From assembly GCA_002686115.1 (NCBI GenBank), contig NZAF01000187.1:1-8551 (forward strand): 8,551 nucleotides of DNA, written 5' to 3'. This stretch comes from Halobacteriovorax sp. GTDB taxonomy: Bacteria > Bdellovibrionota > Bacteriovoracia > Bacteriovoracales > Bacteriovoracaceae. Below are positions 5,532 through 8,551 of the stretch, one piece after another. Within the stretch, counting starts at the first letter, position 1. The number at the start of each line of letters is the position of its first letter. Made by a program: the position numbers and the translations under genes. The notes below the pieces were generated by a model. That model was not told the DNA's origin and searched no databases. It worked only from the letters and a program-made list of their open reading frames with translations.

Positions 5532-7055
5532 ATGAATGCTTTAAAGATATCTATCATCACACTTTTATTGATGTGCCAATCATTGGCCTTTTCAAAAGAA
5601 AAAGGTGTGGCAAAAGTCATACAAGTTAAAGGAAAAGCATATAACCTCGATACAAAAAAAAGAATCAAAAAAAATGAATGGATCAAAGAAGGAGCGACTC
5701 TACTAACTAAAAAAAGAAGCTTCGTGAAATTATTATTTATCGATAAGTCTAAAATGAGTCTTGGTCCTGGATCTAAAATGCAGATTTCAAAATTCCCAAA
5801 AAAGGACGCAGGAATCATTTCGCTCATGAAAGGACAGCTAAGATCTAAAGTCACAAAGAATTATCTAGAGATGGATAAAAAAGATAAGTCAAAACTATTT
5901 ATCAAAACAAAAACTGCTGCCATGGGTGTTAGAGGAACTGATTTTCAGGTGAATTACAATCCTGTTAATGAAAATACTTCACTTATCACATTTGAAGGTC
6001 GAGTTGTGATGAACGCGCTCAATCCAAGAGTAGCAAGGCTTAGAGAGACTTTAAAACAAGCAGTATTAGAATCTATTGTATCAGAGCCTACAGCTGTTGC
6101 AGTTACCCAAGGTCAATACTCAGGAGTCCTTCCAAGTGTAAACTCTAAGCCTTTAGCACCTGTTATTATAAACAAGAAACAACTTAAAATCCTTGAAGCC
6201 AATGATGGTTCAAAAGAGTCTAATGTAAGTAATGATAAGAAACCTAAAGGAAAGAAAGTTGCTAAAAGATCAGTACTTCCTCCGGGAGTAAAAGGAGCTG
6301 ACTTTGCTGGTGCTTCAAAGAAAGAAATTGTTAACCAAGTCGCTCAAGTTGATAAGAATATGGCCAGAGAGGTTGCAAATAATTTAAAGATAAAAAAAGA
6401 AAGAGGCCCTGCTTCACAAAATGAAAATGAAATATCTTCTAATAATAAAAGTGGTCTGACTCCAGGAGGCTTTGTTGATACTAACAACGGACTCTATATC
6501 CCTCCTCCGCCCTCTGCTGCTATCGATCCAATCACCAATGAAGTTATCATGCCGGAGATGATGGGGAACTTTGACTCAACAACAGGTGAATATAAGAATG
6601 AGTTTTATGATGTTAATCCAGACGGAAGCTTCGTTGAGAAATCATCTAATGTCTCTCCTGACGGGAGCAAAATTAAAAAAAGAGGACCAGCTAGCATAAA
6701 TGATGACAGTTCTGTTTCAGATAATAATCAAAATCCTGATATGAATGTTATGGATATGATGAAACAAGATATGATGTTAAATGAAATGACTGATATGGAA
6801 GTTACAATGGAAGCTGACCCTAATAAGTATAATTTCAATCCAGGTGGTAGAATTATTATGGAAGGTGATCCGAACCTAGATCCAAATAGTGGAACAATGA
6901 CTATGGATGATATGGAAAAGTATGCTGACAGAGCGACACAAGATGCTATTGACGGTGCCGAGGATAACTTTGATACAAGGATTGACCAAGACCTTAGACG
7001 TGATTTTGCTGGCCAAAAAACAAGATTGAAAATAAATGTAAGAGTTGAACAATAA
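5532..7055 (+). CDS. Exported FecR-domain protein with repeat-bearing, methionine-rich tail
   Basis: Predicted periplasmic or secreted protein of 507 residues. The signal peptide is residues 1-21 (KISIITLLLMCQSLAFS, cleavage probably after Ser21); LLMC is not a proper lipobox. A FecR domain spans about 25-165, with the family hallmark AAMGVRGTDFQV at 129-140. In iron signalling FecR is an inner-membrane anti-sigma regulator, but this protein has no cytoplasmic anti-sigma segment or internal membrane helix and no sigma gene beside it, so it belongs to the stand-alone FecR-domain group of unclear role. A Lys-rich linker (220-295) leads to a low-complexity, Asn/Asp/Pro-rich region (295-460) with two RGPAS repeats (291, 384) and 13 Met residues between 404 and 461. 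The tail ends in an amphipathic strand, RLKINVRVE. It is followed by a terminator and a TPR-barrel gene. A 5520 start would add four residues. Confidence 0.85.
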   Translation: MNALKISIITLLLMCQSLAFSKEKGVAKVIQVKGKAYNLDTKKRIKKNEWIKEGATLLTKKRSFVKLLFIDKSKMSLGPGSKMQISKFPKKDAGIISLMKGQLRSKVTKNYLEMDKKDKSKLFIKTKTAAMGVRGTDFQVNYNPVNENTSLITFEGRVVMNALNPRVARLRETLKQAVLESIVSEPTAVAVTQGQYSGVLPSVNSKPLAPVIINKKQLKILEANDGSKESNVSNDKKPKGKKVAKRSVLPPGVKGADFAGASKKEIVNQVAQVDKNMAREVANNLKIKKERGPASQNENEISSNNKSGLTPGGFVDTNNGLYIPPPPSAAIDPITNEVIMPEMMGNFDSTTGEYKNEFYDVNPDGSFVEKSSNVSPDGSKIKKRGPASINDDSSVSDNNQNPDMNVMDMMKQDMMLNEMTDMEVTMEADPNKYNFNPGGRIIMEGDPNLDPNSGTMTMDDMEKYADRATQDAIDGAEDNFDTRIDQDLRRDFAGQKTRLKINVRVEQ

Positions 7056-7142
7056 CCGAGAAAAACACTTCAGCGGAATTATCATTCAAACAGTGCAAAA
7101 ATATCATTAAATAGTTTAAAATACTGATATCTTAATATTATT

Positions 7143-7169
7143 GACCTCATTTATGAGGTCTCTTTTTTA
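7143..7169 (+). terminator. Rho-independent terminator after the FecR-domain gene
   Basis: A perfect stem GACCTCA 7143-7149 and TGAGGTC 7154-7160 around a 4-nt TTTA loop is followed by TCTTTTTT at 7161-7168. It ends about 10 nt before the start codon of the TPR-barrel gene and touches its GGAAG ribosome binding site (7171-7175), so it may act as a partial terminator that sets the ratio of the two products. Confidence 0.82.
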
Positions 7170-7179
7170 TGGAAGAAAA

Positions 7180-8551
7180 ATGTATTTTAAAGAAAGATTC
7201 TTTAGGCCACTAATTATTATTATACTCATCATTCAATTTTCTAATATTCATGCTTCTAAAAGTGATATTAAAAAAGCCGCCGACTTCTTAAATGAAGGTG
7301 ATTATGATTCTATGATTCAAGTTTTAGAGAGAAACTCAAACAAAGATATTATCATCTTAAGAGCGAAACACTATTTCCTTGGTATCGCATATGCTAGAAA
7401 TCAAGATTTTGAACAGGCAATAAGAAACTTCTCTTTAGCCATTAAATACAAAAATCAAAAACCAGATCTCTATTATGAGCTAGGACAAGCCTTATATGCA
7501 ATGAACGAACTAGAAAAGGCTCAAAAGTCCTTTTCGACTTCAGCAAATAATGGCTTTAAAGAATCACAATCCCATTATTACATTGCTCACATTGCTCAGC
7601 TGTTAGAAAAAAGTAAGATGGCAAAAGAATTCTTTATAAAAGTAATCAATAACCCTAAGACAACTATTGACCTTAAACAAGTTGCACGATTTCAGCTTTC
7701 TGAAACTCTATTAACGATGGCAAGAACAACAAATGATGTAAAAAATATTGTAGAAAAACATGTCCTTCCTCAATTTGAAAAAGCATTAAAAATCAAAAAT
7801 ACTGGCCCCACTGCTATCGATATTCTTAAGAGAATCAAGAGTATCCAAGACGAGTTTGGACTAAACCCATCTAAGTTTGTCTCAGGCAAGGCCCTACCAA
7901 AGAAAAGCCTCAGCATCTTTGCCTCACAAAATATTGGATATAATAATAACTTTACTCTTACTGATGACCTTCCTGGTAATGTTCAATCAAAAGAAGACAC
8001 TTTTATTTCAGAAACAAATGTAGAAGCCAGCTATCTATTTATCATGAAAAGAAAGTATACCATTGAGCCAGGACTTGCTATTTCACATACTGTTCATAGT
8101 GAAAGAGATAATAGTGCCGTTTATTCTGCAGACGAATATGAAATAAGACCATCTCTAGATTTCACCTTGGAACACAAGCAATTTAATAATCCTGCAACAC
8201 TCTATTTAAATTTAAATTATGACTATCGTGCACTTGATAACAGACAGCAAAAAGATCGCGTTTTTAATAATAGAACTTATACATATGAGCTAGGTAATCG
8301 ATTCAAATACTTTAATTTTGGAACATCCAATGTAAAAGTAAGACAAAGAGTCTTTAGATCTTTCAATCCTGCACTTAGCGTTGATACAACGACTATAGGA
8401 GCTGATCAACTTGTTGTAAAAGGTGGAAAAGTCTATCTTTTCTTATTAAATCTAGACTTAGCTAGATTCACTCAATCAGATACAAATGATAACGACACTC
8501 TTCTTCTAAGAACAGATTACATATGGCCTTCAATACTTCCAAACTTAAGCC
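7180..8551 (+). CDS. TPR plus beta-barrel outer-membrane protein, Slam-like layout (3' end outside window)
   Basis: The frame from ATG 7180 stays open to the window end: 457 codons, incomplete. A signal peptide (RPLIIIILIIQFSNIHA, cleavage near Ala25) is followed by TPR-type helical repeats at about 28-60, 64-96 (FLGIAYARNQDFEQAIRNF), 97-129 (YYELGQALYAMNELEKAQ) and 130-162, then a helical linker to about 240. From about 243 the sequence turns to alternating beta-strands, starting ASQNIGYNNNF, similar to the GYDSN motif that opens the barrel in TPR/barrel proteins, then YTIEPGLAISHTV, TLYLNLNYDYR and YTYELGNRFKYF. Slam-type proteins (DUF560 barrel) use this order to move surface proteins across the outer membrane; close homology is not shown here. 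The start has GGAAG 4 nt upstream. ATG 7169 in another frame stops after 14 codons. Expression probably depends on read-through of the preceding terminator or a promoter within it. Its partner is likely the FecR-domain protein. Confidence 0.8.
   Translation, partial: MYFKERFFRPLIIIILIIQFSNIHASKSDIKKAADFLNEGDYDSMIQVLERNSNKDIIILRAKHYFLGIAYARNQDFEQAIRNFSLAIKYKNQKPDLYYELGQALYAMNELEKAQKSFSTSANNGFKESQSHYYIAHIAQLLEKSKMAKEFFIKVINNPKTTIDLKQVARFQLSETLLTMARTTNDVKNIVEKHVLPQFEKALKIKNTGPTAIDILKRIKSIQDEFGLNPSKFVSGKALPKKSLSIFASQNIGYNNNFTLTDDLPGNVQSKEDTFISETNVEASYLFIMKRKYTIEPGLAISHTVHSERDNSAVYSADEYEIRPSLDFTLEHKQFNNPATLYLNLNYDYRALDNRQQKDRVFNNRTYTYELGNRFKYFNFGTSNVKVRQRVFRSFNPALSVDTTTIGADQLVVKGGKVYLFLLNLDLARFTQSDTNDNDTLLLRTDYIWPSILPNLS

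Noticed and set aside
5532..5594. FecR-domain protein as a lipoprotein via LLMC
   Set aside because: Met before the Cys does not fit the lipobox, and a signal peptidase I site at LAFS is better.
5498..5854. A 118-codon minus-strand frame over the start of the FecR-domain gene
   Set aside because: It is antisense to the signal peptide and FecR domain, which have clear family motifs in the plus frame.
6388..6700. RGPAS repeats as a CRISPR-like or DNA repeat array
   Set aside because: Only two copies exist, they match better at protein than DNA level, and they lie in frame within a gene.
7169..7213. A 14-codon frame overlapping the TPR-barrel start, as a leader peptide
   Set aside because: It has no ribosome binding site, since the T-run of the terminator precedes it, and it overlaps the much better supported ATG 7180.

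Overview
The window is AT-rich DNA, by eye about one third G+C, from a Gram-negative bacterium. The sequence shows several exported proteins with signal peptides and C-terminal aromatic beta-strands typical of outer-membrane barrels, plus an oxygen-dependent haem-pathway gene. The protein style (FecR-domain protein next to a TPR/beta-barrel protein, DUF3943-like protein next to a small barrel, very A/T-biased codons) best fits a marine Bdellovibrio-like predator of the Bacteriovoracaceae/Halobacteriovorax type. That taxonomic guess is an inference and is held loosely.

Layout, left to right. (1) Positions 1-71 are the last codons of a transposase resembling the IS30 family, followed by what is probably the right end of that element. 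(2) At 145-2166 a class III PLP aminotransferase and a class I SAM-dependent methyltransferase lie 18 nt apart and look like one operon with an unknown small-molecule substrate. (3) At 2167-2453 a leader rich in overlapping inverted repeats precedes a 52-residue helical protein that has a perfect Shine-Dalgarno. (4) hemF, aerobic coproporphyrinogen III oxidase, is at 2466-3371 on the minus strand, convergent with the small gene and divergent from the next pair. (5) At 3473-4919 an exported DUF3943-like protein overlaps by 11 nt a predicted outer-membrane barrel, so the two are probably translationally coupled. (6) At 5027-5368 is a YfgD-type ArsC-family thioredoxin-fold protein. (7) From 5532 to the window end, an exported FecR-domain protein with a repeat-bearing, methionine-rich tail is followed by a rho-independent terminator and then a TPR plus beta-barrel outer-membrane protein that runs off the end.

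How the parts may work together. The best candidate for an undescribed system is the FecR-domain protein and TPR-barrel pair. The FecR protein has a signal peptide and no membrane anchor or anti-sigma segment. Its neighbour has the layout of Slam-like TPR/beta-barrel proteins (periplasmic TPRs feeding an outer-membrane barrel). The terminator between them, 10 nt from the second gene's ribosome binding site, suggests the two are made in unequal amounts. The DUF3943/barrel pair is a second envelope module of unknown job. The structured leader at 2212-2290 is the most interesting non-coding element. No tRNA, rRNA, CRISPR array or phage gene was seen.
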